Shown here: positions 14,982-22,685 of the stretch, one piece after another
How the letters are laid out: each line of letters starts with the position of its first letter
Position numbering within the stretch: the stretch's first letter is position 1
DNA from: DATMBL01 sp050735975
GTDB lineage: Bacteria; Desulfobacterota; Binatia; UBA9968
DNA: 29,196 bases
Assembly (NCBI GenBank): GCA_050735975.1
Contig: JBOHVS010000248.1
Location: 1-29,196, forward strand
Reading direction: 5' to 3'
Position numbers and translations under genes: made by a program
The notes under the pieces: model-generated
What the model saw: the letters and a program-made list of their open reading frames with translations, nothing else
What the model was told of the DNA's origin: nothing
The model's database searches: none

Positions 14982-16067
14982 ATGCAAAATAACCACAGCT
15001 ACGTAGATAAAACCTATGGCGAAAAAACTTATTTCGATCAGTTTCTCGATTGGGAAGAGATCCCCGTCATCAGAAATTTCGTTGTCGGTGATATCAGAAA
15101 GATCGAGGTTTCTCCGTGGCGCAGGCGCGGCGGTTTGGGTTGCTACATTATTTTGGGCCATCCCAAGGAGCCCCCTAATTCGGCGGCTTATGTCTGCGAG
15201 ATTCCGCCGGGAGCAAAACTGAATCCGCAAAAGCAGATGTTTGAAGAGATGATCTTCGTTCTCAAAGGCCGCGGCGCCACCAGCGTTTGGCTCGACAACG
15301 GTAAAAAGCAGACTTTCGAATGGCAGGAGCGCTCTTTATTTTCGATTCCGCTCAACGCCTGGCACCAGCATTTCAACGGACAAGGAAGCGAAACGACACG
15401 TTTTATCGGTTATACCAACGCTCCAACCGTTTTCAACTTGTACCACAACTACGATTTCGTCTTTAACAGCCCCTATCAGTTTACCGATCGCTACCGGGGC
15501 GAGGAAGATTACTTTAGCGGGAAGGGAGTGGCGGTCCCCGAAAAGCGGGTCTGGGACACTAGTTTTATCGCCGACATCGAGAAGCTCCAGTTTCATGACT
15601 GGACCAAAAAAGGGCCGGGGGCGACAAACGTCGAGCTGGAATTCTGTAACAACATCATGTCGGCACATATAACGCGTTCCCCGGTGGGAGCCTACAAGAA
15701 GGCGCATCGCCACGGGCTTGGCGCCGATATTCTGGTACTCGAAGGAAAAGGTTACTCGCTCATGTGGCTCGAGGGAACAGAAATGGAACGATATGATTGG
15801 GGCCCGTTCAGTATGTTTTCTCCACCGCACATGTGGTTTCACCAACACTTCAATACGGCAAAAGAACCGCTCAAGATGCTTGCCTTCAAGCCGTTTGGAC
15901 AGAAGCACCGGATCAGCGATTATGAAAAGCTGTTCGTCAGCACCGGCGCGGGCGGTCATTTGATCGAGTTCGAAAGTGAAGATCCCAAGGTGCGGCGAAT
16001 GTTCGAAGAGGAGATCAAGAAAGACGGAATCCCGCTGAACATGCCGCCCGTAATCTGCCGCCGGTAA
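14982..16067 (+). CDS. Bicupin protein with degenerate first cupin
   Basis: 361 residues with two cupin domains. The second (about 210-310) has the metal ligands HRH and the WFHQH histidine, next to LVLEGKGYSLMW. The first (about 80-150) keeps the fold (VLKGRGATSVW, then SIPLNAWHQHFN) but has NPQKQMFEE where the HxH pair should be, so it probably binds no metal or binds differently. Bicupins of this kind include gentisate 1,2-dioxygenase-like ring-cleaving enzymes, but the weak family match means the reaction is open. An AGGAGG ribosome-binding site lies 6 nt before the ATG. It is the last gene of the Mo-hydroxylase/YciI operon. A different bicupin is encoded convergently at 16686-17738. Confidence 0.8.
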   Translation: MQNNHSYVDKTYGEKTYFDQFLDWEEIPVIRNFVVGDIRKIEVSPWRRRGGLGCYIILGHPKEPPNSAAYVCEIPPGAKLNPQKQMFEEMIFVLKGRGATSVWLDNGKKQTFEWQERSLFSIPLNAWHQHFNGQGSETTRFIGYTNAPTVFNLYHNYDFVFNSPYQFTDRYRGEEDYFSGKGVAVPEKRVWDTSFIADIEKLQFHDWTKKGPGATNVELEFCNNIMSAHITRSPVGAYKKAHRHGLGADILVLEGKGYSLMWLEGTEMERYDWGPFSMFSPPHMWFHQHFNTAKEPLKMLAFKPFGQKHRISDYEKLFVSTGAGGHLIEFESEDPKVRRMFEEEIKKDGIPLNMPPVICRR

Positions 16068-16119
16068 AGCATCCTTTATGCGCGTCCGTCAGGTTTGCGG
16101 CAGTTGTTCTCCTCCTAAT

Positions 16120-16135
16120 CCATTCGGCCGAATGG
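16120..16135. repeat. 16-bp perfect palindrome
   Basis: CCATTCGGCCGAATGG is perfectly self-complementary. It lies in the gap between the bicupin gene and the decayed SBP gene, ~70 nt upstream of the latter's ribosome-binding site. With no T-run it is not a typical terminator; an operator for a dimeric regulator is possible. Confidence 0.45.
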
Positions 16136-16202
16136 CAATGGGTCATGCTCGGCTGCAGCATTTGGCGTCGCTATTTACGTAAAACCCAAAACTAGGAGGC
16201 CG

Positions 16203-16429
16203 ATGCGATCTTTGAATCTGAAAGTCACTCTGTTTTTCTGCTGTTTTTCTCGCTCACCAACTCTTCGCACGCTCTCTCGTTGGAGAAGCTCATCATGGGA
16301 TTCACGGGCATCGGCGTGGGAGCAGAAATCCATCATGTTGGAAAAATCTGGGGAGTCGCAACCCGAAGATCAAGGATACCCCAGGACCTGATCGACACCC
16401 AATTTTTCACTGATGTGAAGGGAAGATAA
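16203..16429 (+). pseudogene. Frameshifted, internally deleted SBP gene
   Basis: A strong ribosome-binding site (AGGAGG, 16194-16199) precedes ATG at 16203 and a signal-peptide-like start, MRSLNLKVTLFFC. Near 16238-16250 the coding frame shifts. The new frame reads SLTNSSHALSLEKLIMGFTG, then IGVGAEIHHVGKIWG, then IPQDLIDTQFFTDVKGR and TAA at 16427-16429. ALSLEKLIMGFTGIGVG fits the first strand of an NMT1/ABC-type mature SBP, and the end looks like a C-terminal tail, so some 250 codons are missing. It precedes an alpha-subunit remnant, reproducing the SBP-alpha order of the intact operon. Confidence 0.65.
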
Positions 16430-16439
16430 TACTCCCGCC

Positions 16440-16580
16440 ATGAAAGATAACGTTGCACAACAGTTGGTAAAAGCTCTAAAGGATTCCGGAATCGATTTGT
16501 TCGCTTATCTTCCCTAGACTCGCCTCAGCGAGATGATCCCTCTCGTGCGAGCCGATAGCTGCTTCAAGATCGTGCACAGT
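16440..16580 (+). pseudogene. ThDP decarboxylase alpha subunit remnant (alpha4)
   Basis: Translation from ATG at 16440 gives MKDNVAQQLVKALKDSGIDL then FAYLP, and a TAG stop at 16515-16517. It then continues in frame as TRLSEMIPLVRADSCFKIV. This matches the N-terminus of alpha1 (MEAKLATRIVGGLKEAGISF, VSYLP-E-TRLSEIMPVLRED), with the stop exactly at the position of alpha1 E26, most simply a GAG to TAG change. Homology ends near 16577, before the catalytic glutamate, and no beta gene follows. With the SBP remnant just upstream it is the dead copy of an SBP-alpha-beta module. Confidence 0.85.
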
Positions 16581-16685
16581 CAGGATAGACCGTTCTGTTT
16601 TACGTGCCTAAGACTTTCCTGAAATGGGATAGTCGTAATGCGGCGGGGTGCTCCCGTTTCACAGGTCGGCAGCACTAAGGTCACA

Positions 16686-17738
16686 TCAAAAATCGGCGTC
16701 TTCCCCGTGCTCCACAACAAGAAAGCCCATGTGTTCCATATAAGGCCGGTTGTGATGGACAAGAAAACGAGCTGGCTTTTTACCGGTATTGAAGTGCTGG
16801 TGCCAGCTAAACACTGGGATACACAGCGTATCCCCCTCCTTCCATTCGAATCGTTGATCTTCGATTATGCTGTAACCCTCGCCAGCTAGCACATAATTCG
16901 TCTCCTCATAAATATGCCGGTGAGCGCCTGAGCGCTTGCCAGGCGGAACCTCGGCTACGAGAGTTCCAATAGTGCGCATATGAAATCCAGTCTCAGGATC
17001 GACCACGAGCGCAATATCCGCCATTCTCGTGGGCTGGAAGACCAAGTCCTCATTGCGAACGAGCACTTTGCCCGTGCGTCGGTCCACTTCCTCTTTCGAA
17101 GCAAAGTTCAAGGCCCTCATGTAGATCCGATCCGCTTCGCTCCGCCCCTGGTATGATCCGGAGCCAAGCGCGACTTTTGTGCTGCCCTCAGGCGCACCGG
17201 ATTTTCCAGGGATGAGACCCTTCAGTTCCTCCTCACCTTTTTGGGCGAAAATCCACTGCTCGGGAAACCGCTCGTCTTCGTAAACGGCGAGGCCGATGTA
17301 CATGCAAAGCGGACCTGTCGTTGCGGCCAGATGGACCATCTGATCGCCTCTAGTGACGATGTGACGGTGCCATGCGAACATAGGAACACAGATGAAATCG
17401 CCTGGCTTCCAGTGATAATCCACTCCGTCGATCACGCTGTAACCTTCCCCCTCATCAAAATAAATGACAGCCTCTACCGTATGCCGGTGACCCAAAGACT
17501 TCCATTCGGTATTTCGCCGTTTGGCGCTGATTCGACCTTTCCAAAAGCGGAAAGTTTTTTGATTAAAGCCGATCCTGGGATCGACAATATGAACGTGAAA
17601 ATAGTTTCCGAATTGAGCCTCGACGTCCTCTCCGGAGACGTATATCGGCGCCTTTTTCCGGCGGTCTTGTTCCTCTTTCGCGAAAGTGACTAACTCCATT
17701 TGGAGTCTCTCATGGTCTTCAGGGGTCAATCTTGCCAT
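16686..17738 (-). CDS. Bicupin protein with two complete metal sites
   Basis: 350 residues, two cupin domains. Domain 1 (about 90-165) has HRH, then AVIYFDEGEGYSVIDG with an early glutamate, then WHRH. Domain 2 (about 260-335) has AHRHIYEETNYVLAGEGYS and WHQHFN. Both therefore carry the His-x-His...Glu...His set that holds Fe(II) or Mn(II). It is probably a cytoplasmic ring-cleaving dioxygenase or a related cupin enzyme acting on an aromatic or hydroxylated intermediate. An AAAGGCGAG ribosome-binding site precedes the ATG. It is transcribed leftward, 263 nt from the RidA gene, and ends next to the decayed alpha4 gene. Confidence 0.82.
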   Translation of the reverse strand: MARLTPEDHERLQMELVTFAKEEQDRRKKAPIYVSGEDVEAQFGNYFHVHIVDPRIGFNQKTFRFWKGRISAKRRNTEWKSLGHRHTVEAVIYFDEGEGYSVIDGVDYHWKPGDFICVPMFAWHRHIVTRGDQMVHLAATTGPLCMYIGLAVYEDERFPEQWIFAQKGEEELKGLIPGKSGAPEGSTKVALGSGSYQGRSEADRIYMRALNFASKEEVDRRTGKVLVRNEDLVFQPTRMADIALVVDPETGFHMRTIGTLVAEVPPGKRSGAHRHIYEETNYVLAGEGYSIIEDQRFEWKEGDTLCIPVFSWHQHFNTGKKPARFLVHHNRPYMEHMGFLVVEHGEDADF

Positions 17739-18001
17739 GCTCGCCTTTCTTTATACAAATCGGCTGCCTATTTCTCACTGTCTCGGGACGGCTGTTCCGT
17801 AAAGCCTCAGGAATCCGCTACCTTCTGAACGTGATGCGCACTTCGGTCGTTCGCTTTTTGCATTTAGAATCATCCATTGAATGGAGTCTACGGATTTTCT
17901 GTTTCTCCAGTACAGAATTGATTGATCAAGCTTCTTTATTCGGCGTGCAAAGGCCGAAGATCTCGCTAGCTTTCAACCGGATATAACAAAATCACAGGTT
18001 C
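17739..18001. other. Intergenic region upstream of bicupin
   Basis: No gene or family remnant was recognised on either strand. A TATAAA box (minus strand, near 17750-17756) lies just upstream of the bicupin start, without a convincing -35 partner. Confidence 0.4.
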
Positions 18002-18394
18002 TCAAGGCATGACAGCGATACACTCGATTTCGATCAGCATTTCCGGGCGCGCCAGCCGAGCGACGATGACCATCGTACTAGCAGGCAAAAGCCCGGCATC
18101 CCGCAGATATTTCGACCGAACCGCACCGACAGGACGGTTGTCTTCAGGGCGCGTAAGATACGTGTTGAGCTTCACAACGTGACTGAGATCGGTACCCGCC
18201 GATCGTACGCATTCTTGTAGTTGCCGGAAAACTTCCTCCGCTTGCGCGGTGATATCACCCACCCCGACCATTTTCCCGTCTTTGTCCACGGCGGCCTGGC
18301 CTGCCACAAACACCATATTTCCAGCTTTGGTGACGTGGGCATAGTATTCAGCAGGCGGCCGCAGGGTGGCCGGGTTGATTCGCTCAGGCGTCAT
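18002..18394 (-). CDS. RidA/YjgF-family protein (enamine/imine deaminase-like)
   Basis: 130 residues, full length for the RidA family. Family features are YAHVTKAGNMVFVAGQAAVDKDG, the AQAEEVFRQLQECVRSAG helix, LSHVVKLNTYLT, and a C-terminal VARLARPEMLIEIECIAV segment with the conserved arginine and glutamate. Members hydrolyse reactive enamine or imine intermediates to ketones plus ammonia; subgroups in catabolic clusters act on aminomuconate-type or aminoacrylate-type intermediates. A TAGGAG ribosome-binding site lies 7 nt before the ATG. It follows the Rieske oxygenase gene by 26 nt on the same strand, so it probably processes a product of that pathway, consistent with a nitrogen-containing substrate. 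Confidence 0.9.
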   Translation of the reverse strand: MTPERINPATLRPPAEYYAHVTKAGNMVFVAGQAAVDKDGKMVGVGDITAQAEEVFRQLQECVRSAGTDLSHVVKLNTYLTRPEDNRPVGAVRSKYLRDAGLLPASTMVIVARLARPEMLIEIECIAVMP

Positions 18395-18420
18395 CTTTCA
18401 CTCCTAACTTGCTTCGCTGC

Positions 18421-19704
18421 TCAAGGCTTGTTCTGCGATTTGAATTCTCCGTTGGCGACCTTGCGGCCAATTTCTTGTAATAGTTTCTTATCAGCCTGAG
18501 GCGTAGCCGCTTTAGGTGTTTTCAATACAGTGTCTTGGCTGTATGTTGGAATCACCTCTCCGGCTTTAAGCTCTCGGACTATGCCTTTCGGATCTTTTCC
18601 ATTTTGTACTGCTCTGATGCCTTCACGTATCATCTTGCGGTACATGATCACTCCCTTATCGGAGCTGACAAGATGTTCGAGTGCGTGAACCGCGATCGGC
18701 CGTTGACTCGTCTGAGCTTCGTAATCACCGGGTCGTCTTTGTCTCTCTTCGTATGGCCTATCTCCACTTCGGGTGTCAAAGGGCCGCGCCGCTGAAAGAT
18801 CAACGCGTTCTCCGTTTACAATACGGTATCGTTTGAACGCAAAAACAATCGTTTCAGCGTCATCAACCGGCACAGCCCAATTGGTCGCTTCTGGTCTACT
18901 GAAAAGTTTCTCCCGCGCGCCTTCTTCGGACGTCGACGGCACTTGAGCGATGTTTGGCATGATTGAGTCGGCCATGCGTACCCATACGTGTCCTGCTACC
19001 CGCCGAGTCGCCATGTACGCCATGCCAATCGGCGTCGCAATCCAATCCAACTCCGGGACGTCTGCAAAAATCTTCTTGAATTGAACTCCGCTCACGATCG
19101 TGTGCAGAAACGAAACATGAATCGGATCCATCTGGTTTTCTTTGTTCTGCAGCCAATTGCACGCCAATAGATTAGGCTGGCGTGGAACGATCTCATAGTC
19201 CGGCAACTCAAACGTATCATAGATCGGAAAAGCAGGTTTCCTTTCGGGCGGCCCCATGTAGGCAAAAATCATCCCCTTGTATTCCAACGTTGGATAGGCC
19301 GGATGGTAAAGTCGATCTTTATACGTGCTGTTAACCGGCTGTCCCGGGATATCTAAAATTTTACCGTCGATATCGTAGAGCCAGCCGTGATAGCAACACC
19401 TTATTCCTCGTTCAGAGATCAGGCCGTATTCAAGAGACGTTCCTCGATGACTGCAATGAAGCGCCAGCAATCCGGTCCTGCCACTCGCGTCACGGAATAG
19501 AACTAGTTCCTCGCCCATGATACGAATGCGTTTAGGGAGGTCCTTCATTTCCTCCGATAACCCAACGGGTTGCCAAAACCTCCGAAGATATTCGCCACAC
19601 GGTGTGCCTGGGCCAACATGTGTTAATTCGCGATCTTCTTCCGGCACGTCCGTATGCCAGTATCCTCCGTAGGGACGGGTGAGAATATTTGGCTTCTTAG
19701 CCAT
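18421..19704 (-). CDS. Rieske non-heme iron aromatic oxygenase, large subunit
   Basis: 427 residues. The Rieske [2Fe-2S] ligands are C84-x-H86 (LHCSHRG) and C103-x2-H106 (CCYHGWLYD). The mononuclear Fe(II) site begins with D193 and H196/H201 in ENQMDPIHVSFLHT. The size and motif spacing fit the phthalate 4,5-dioxygenase/phenoxybenzoate dioxygenase group, which uses a single large-subunit type. It would dihydroxylate or demethylate an aromatic substrate using O2 and electrons from a reductase. No reductase gene is in the window. It is followed by RidA (26 nt). Upstream lie remnants of TctC and cupin genes rather than an intact promoter-proximal gene. Confidence 0.92.
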   Translation of the reverse strand: MAKKPNILTRPYGGYWHTDVPEEDRELTHVGPGTPCGEYLRRFWQPVGLSEEMKDLPKRIRIMGEELVLFRDASGRTGLLALHCSHRGTSLEYGLISERGIRCCYHGWLYDIDGKILDIPGQPVNSTYKDRLYHPAYPTLEYKGMIFAYMGPPERKPAFPIYDTFELPDYEIVPRQPNLLACNWLQNKENQMDPIHVSFLHTIVSGVQFKKIFADVPELDWIATPIGMAYMATRRVAGHVWVRMADSIMPNIAQVPSTSEEGAREKLFSRPEATNWAVPVDDAETIVFAFKRYRIVNGERVDLSAARPFDTRSGDRPYEERQRRPGDYEAQTSQRPIAVHALEHLVSSDKGVIMYRKMIREGIRAVQNGKDPKGIVRELKAGEVIPTYSQDTVLKTPKAATPQADKKLLQEIGRKVANGEFKSQNKP

Positions 19705-19770
19705 GGTTCGTCTTGTAGAAACTAAATCGAATGAGATTCTATGGACTTCCTGTTATAATTTCTGATCTTT

Positions 19771-19988
19771 TTATTTAGTTGAAAAAACAATCTCTATTAA
19801 TTTAACCAGGACTTCAGAAGAGAGGTTTGCGAAACGTGAGATAATTTCTTGCAGTTCCTCTCCCGCGGTCGGATTAATGATTATTTTCGATTATTGGGCC
19901 TCCGCCAGGAACTCAGGGTCTCGCATCGTCGCCTCAAATGCTCTTCGCAACGTGTCCACGCGGTCCTTCCGCACCTTCGGCGTTCTCA
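19771..19988 (-). pseudogene. TctC/Bug C-terminal remnant
   Basis: Minus-strand reading RTPKVRKDRVDTLRRAFEAT, then MRDPEFLAEAQ, a TAA stop, then IIINPTAGEELQEIISRFAN and LSSEVLVKLIEIVFSTK before a TAA at 19773-19771. It aligns through to the end with the intact TctC at 26113-27138 (GTPKDRLQVLRKAFMETMKD and IDPISGEEMETTVRRLFKLS). An internal stop interrupts it, and the first ~75% of the gene is absent. Its upstream end abuts a cupin gene remnant, so two unrelated dead genes are joined here. Confidence 0.85.
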
Positions 19989-20263
19989 TTGAATCTTGTT
20001 GCCGGGAATTCTGAGAAAGTCTCCTTTCTTGCAAAGGAAACCCTCATCCTCGACAAAATACCAAATCTCTCCTTCAAGAATGTGGTTGATTTGATCCGAT
20101 TCATGCCAGTGAGGCATGGTTTTGTAACCCGGATCCCTAACGGCTATCATCAAATCACAATGTTCCCGTAAACCTTTCTTACGACCATGGAGCCTTGGCC
20201 TCGCTCACCCGCATGGATCCTCTTCCGCTGAGGAACATCCTGTGCTTTTACATAAAGAGACAT
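19986..20263 (-). pseudogene. Single-domain cupin remnant, frameshifted and truncated
   Basis: An AGGAGA ribosome-binding site precedes ATG at 20263. The reading is MSLYVKAQDVPQRKRIHAGE, then RGQGSMVVRKVYGNIVI and a TGA. One frame over, it continues MIAVRDPGYKTMPHWHESDQ, then INHILEGEIWYFVEDEGFLC and KKGDFLRIPGNKIQ before another TGA at 19988-19986. HWHESDQINHILEGE and KKGDFLRIPGN are the two cupin motifs; the last metal histidine and C-terminal strands are missing. It has one frameshift near 20150 and a 3' deletion that joins it to the TctC remnant. Confidence 0.82.
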
Positions 20264-20325
20264 AGATAGTCGGGTCTCCTGAAAATTTTTTCCCACGCTA
20301 TACTACTCATTGAGGCTTTTCAACA

Positions 20326-20353
20326 TTGATTTGAGACACATGTTGATTTGAGA
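20326..20353. repeat. Two 11-bp direct repeats, 17-bp period
   Basis: TTGATTTGAGA occurs at 20326-20336 and again at 20343-20353, separated by CACATG. Tandem 11-mers of this spacing could be a regulator-binding pair. They lie 60-90 nt upstream of the decayed cupin gene start and ~80 nt from the promoter facing the M20 gene. Confidence 0.4.
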
Positions 20354-20428
20354 ACGATGCTCAGGAAGAGTAAGTCCCACACTGACTCCTTTAACTCTCT
20401 TGCCTCTCTTTTACATGGTGGCGCTTGT

Positions 20429-20456
20429 TTGACAAGCAATTTCCCTGTGCTATAGC
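20429..20456 (+). promoter_or_regulatory. Promoter facing the M20 hydrolase gene
   Basis: TTGACA (20429-20434), 16-nt spacer, TATAGC (20451-20456). The -35 box is inside a small inverted repeat, CTTGT-TTG-ACAAG (20424-20436). The leader to the start at 20712 would be about 250 nt. Confidence 0.5.
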
Positions 20457-20711
20457 ATGCTGACTCTGCTACGTATCTCCTAAGGAAATCCTTGGGTAAC
20501 CGGCATCTCACTTTGTGTTCCGTGTGTTTCTAATGATGTAGTTCTAAAAACAAGAAGCCGATGGAGGTCAACGTGCGGCGATTATTAACTCCGGCTTGCG
20601 GCGACTATTCTATCACTCAGGACGGGGACTTCTGGAGGAGGGGGAGAGGGAAGGTTTTCAAGCATTTATAGATGATCGGAAAGGTGACTTACACTCTAGA
20701 GAGGAGCGATC

Positions 20712-21995
20712 ATGGAGCGAAATAAGATTTACGACCAAGTCATAAACCAAATTGAACGAGACCCAGCGGAACTCGTTAATCTCTGTCTTCAATTGGGCAA
20801 TACAGCCAGTCCTCATGGAAGAGAACGAAACGTTGGAGAAAAAGTGCTTGCTTGGCTGAAAGCAAACGGCATTGAAGGCTCTCTTCAGTTCATTACCGAG
20901 GAAAGCGTCAATGCTGTGGCCAAAATTTCGGGATGCGGGAACGGTCCGAGCCTGATTCTCAACGCGCACCTCGACACGGGCCCAGAGCTGCCTCCGGAAG
21001 CTTCAGAGGCCGCAAAAAAGATTGAAAGCGCCTGGGTGGACGGCGATCTCATCTTCGGCAAGGGAGTTATCAACGACAAGGCGCAGCTTTGCGCGTTTAT
21101 GATAGCCGCCAGCGCAATCAAGAAAACGGGAGTGCGCCTCAAGGGCGACCTAACCATTACCGGCGTTGCTTTTGAGACCGGGACGCCTTCGGTGGACGAG
21201 TTTCAAGGAGTAAACTTTCCCGGCGAAGGCTTCGGAACCAAGTGGTTGGTTGACCGGGGAGTAACAGCGGATTACGCCCTGGTAGGCGAGACTTCGGGCT
21301 TTGGCATCGTACAAGCGGAGTGCGGCGCTGCGTGGTTCAAGATTCGAATATATGGCAGGGAGCTCTACACGCCCCGGCTGGAACGCGGCTCATCCCTTAA
21401 AGAACATCCCAATGCTTTTGTGAAAATGGCTCATGTCGTCCAGGTTTTGGAAGAATGGGCCCTCAATTATGAACAGCGTGAGAGATATGAATTCTCGGGC
21501 GGAACAATCATCCCGAAGGCACAGGTAATACACGTGCGCGCCCCGAGCGGAATCGGCCAACCGGCCGCTTTCTGTGACATTTACTTCGATGTCAGGCTGG
21601 TTCCCGGCAAGAAGCCAGAGCTTATCCAAAAAGAGCTCGAGAAACTCGTCCGTTCGCTAAACCTCGAGTTCGATATTCTTCCGTTCCAGTACTCAAGGGG
21701 CCATATAGCGAAAAACGCCGAGCCTTTGATAACGGCGGTTGAGCGCTCACACCGCTATGTCCTCGGTACGGAACCACCTAACCCACCGTCCGCCGAGGTG
21801 AGCATGTGGCGCGATCTGAATGTCTTCAATGAGGTGGGAATCCCATCCGTATGCTACGGTCCACCCCGACAGAGAGAGGCGATGAGCGGGGGACAAAACC
21901 GCGCCATGAGAACTGCCGATCTCTTGGCAGCGACGAAAGTTTACGCTTTGACCATATTGTCCCTGTGCGGCTACGAAACAGATAGCGCAGCATAA
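20712..21995 (+). CDS. M20-family metallohydrolase (ArgE/DapE/CPG2-like)
   Basis: 427 residues of the M20 peptidase/deacylase family. H86 and D88 in LILNAHLDTG are the first metal-binding motif, GKGVINDKAQLCAFMIAA supplies the bridging Asp, and GVAFETG stands where the catalytic EE pair is normally found. The dimerisation (lid) domain spans about 200-310, and a catalytic-domain return ends with MSGGQNRAMRTADLLAATK. These zinc enzymes hydrolyse amide bonds of N-acyl or N-carbamoyl amino acids and related compounds. The pair reads E-T rather than E-E, so substrate or metal use may be modified. A GAGAGGAG ribosome-binding site lies 5-6 nt before the ATG. It starts the plus-strand group that continues with Rieske, UbiD and amidohydrolase genes. 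Confidence 0.85.
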   Translation: MERNKIYDQVINQIERDPAELVNLCLQLGNTASPHGRERNVGEKVLAWLKANGIEGSLQFITEESVNAVAKISGCGNGPSLILNAHLDTGPELPPEASEAAKKIESAWVDGDLIFGKGVINDKAQLCAFMIAASAIKKTGVRLKGDLTITGVAFETGTPSVDEFQGVNFPGEGFGTKWLVDRGVTADYALVGETSGFGIVQAECGAAWFKIRIYGRELYTPRLERGSSLKEHPNAFVKMAHVVQVLEEWALNYEQRERYEFSGGTIIPKAQVIHVRAPSGIGQPAAFCDIYFDVRLVPGKKPELIQKELEKLVRSLNLEFDILPFQYSRGHIAKNAEPLITAVERSHRYVLGTEPPNPPSAEVSMWRDLNVFNEVGIPSVCYGPPRQREAMSGGQNRAMRTADLLAATKVYALTILSLCGYETDSAA

Positions 21996-22307
21996 GACAG
22001 TGAGATTTTGCAAATTCCTCCAGTGCCTGTAACGGATTCCCTTTGACTCCATATCCCCGCTATGCTTTCTCTCATTGGCGTATCCTTTCTCTGCCTGTTC
22101 GACTACGCAGCTTTCGTTTTGAGATTCTCGAAAGGGTACGCCCGCCTATTTCTTATTTCCGAGACCAAGGACCTCAGTCACCGGCTCCCTTAAAGAATTG
22201 ACATTTGGGGAAAAAGCAGTGATATACGTGGCACTTGACAGTAGGGTTGGCTTCCCTTAGGAGATCAGGAACCCTCCAAGAGTTAAGATTTCGCGCGGAC
22301 CAACGCC
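21996..22307. other. Intergenic region upstream of small Rieske gene
   Basis: About 310 nt with no recognised gene. TTGACA occurs at 22198-22203 with a possible -10 around 22221-22227 (GATATAC), and again at 22235-22240 (17 nt before TAGGAG). Either could drive the small Rieske and UbiD genes, but neither -10 is convincing. Confidence 0.35.
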
Positions 22308-22622
22308 ATGAAAAGTATTTTGCTCGGACAGCTTTCCGCTTTGGATGAGGAAGGCTACTTTACTGCCAAGCTGCCCGATGGAAAAGACGTACTGGTTCTG
22401 CGCTGCTCCGGTGCTCTCTATGCCATTCAACGGAGGTGCCCGCACGAGGCCGCGCCTTTAGAAAGAGGCCAGGTCTGGAATAAGATGATCCGCTGCGGCC
22501 AGCACGGTTTCACTTTCGATCTAGAAACCGGAGAGGGGTTGAACTGTGCGGGCTACAGAATCGAACGATACGCTGTCACGGAAGAAGACGGAAAAATTTT
22601 CCTCCATATGAATTCTAACTGA
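22308..22622 (+). CDS. Small Rieske [2Fe-2S] protein (ferredoxin-like)
   Basis: 104 residues comprising a single Rieske domain with ligands C44-x-H46 (RRCPHEAAPLERG) and C63-x2-H66 (RCGQHGFTFD). It is the size of Rieske ferredoxins that carry electrons to aromatic oxygenases, or of small Rieske subunits such as NirD-like proteins. No signal peptide or membrane anchor is seen, so it is cytoplasmic. The ribosome-binding site is weak. It lies 63 nt upstream of UbiD on the same strand and could serve the Rieske oxygenase at 18421-19704, although the two are in separate transcription units. Confidence 0.88.
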   Translation: MKSILLGQLSALDEEGYFTAKLPDGKDVLVLRCSGALYAIQRRCPHEAAPLERGQVWNKMIRCGQHGFTFDLETGEGLNCAGYRIERYAVTEEDGKIFLHMNSN

Positions 22623-22685
22623 ATTCTAATGAACCGCCATAGGCATAGGACAGAGATCTAGCCCCGAAGACAAAGGAGCAAAACT

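Larger units (their letters stand above)
20264..20711. other. Long intergenic region with promoter-like elements
   Basis: About 450 nt between the leftward cupin remnant and the rightward M20 gene. It contains an 11-bp direct repeat (20326-20336 and 20343-20353) and a rightward promoter (20429-20456). No coding remnant was recognised. Confidence 0.5.

Noticed and set aside
15336..15959. A 207-codon minus-strand open frame opposite the plus-strand bicupin
   Set aside because: The plus-strand product has conserved cupin motifs and a strong ribosome-binding site; the antisense frame has neither.
16571..16650. A minus-strand reading with ILTVHDLEA resembling the beta-subunit ITVHDLESF motif next to the alpha4 remnant
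   Set aside because: Only eight or nine residues match, the surrounding reading does not fit a beta subunit, and part of the stretch is already explained as alpha4 on the other strand.
22100..22197. Minus-strand reading EPVTEVLGLGNKK ending in a stop upstream of the small Rieske gene
   Set aside because: It looks like a protein tail, but no family could be recognised and the upstream reading is not coherent.
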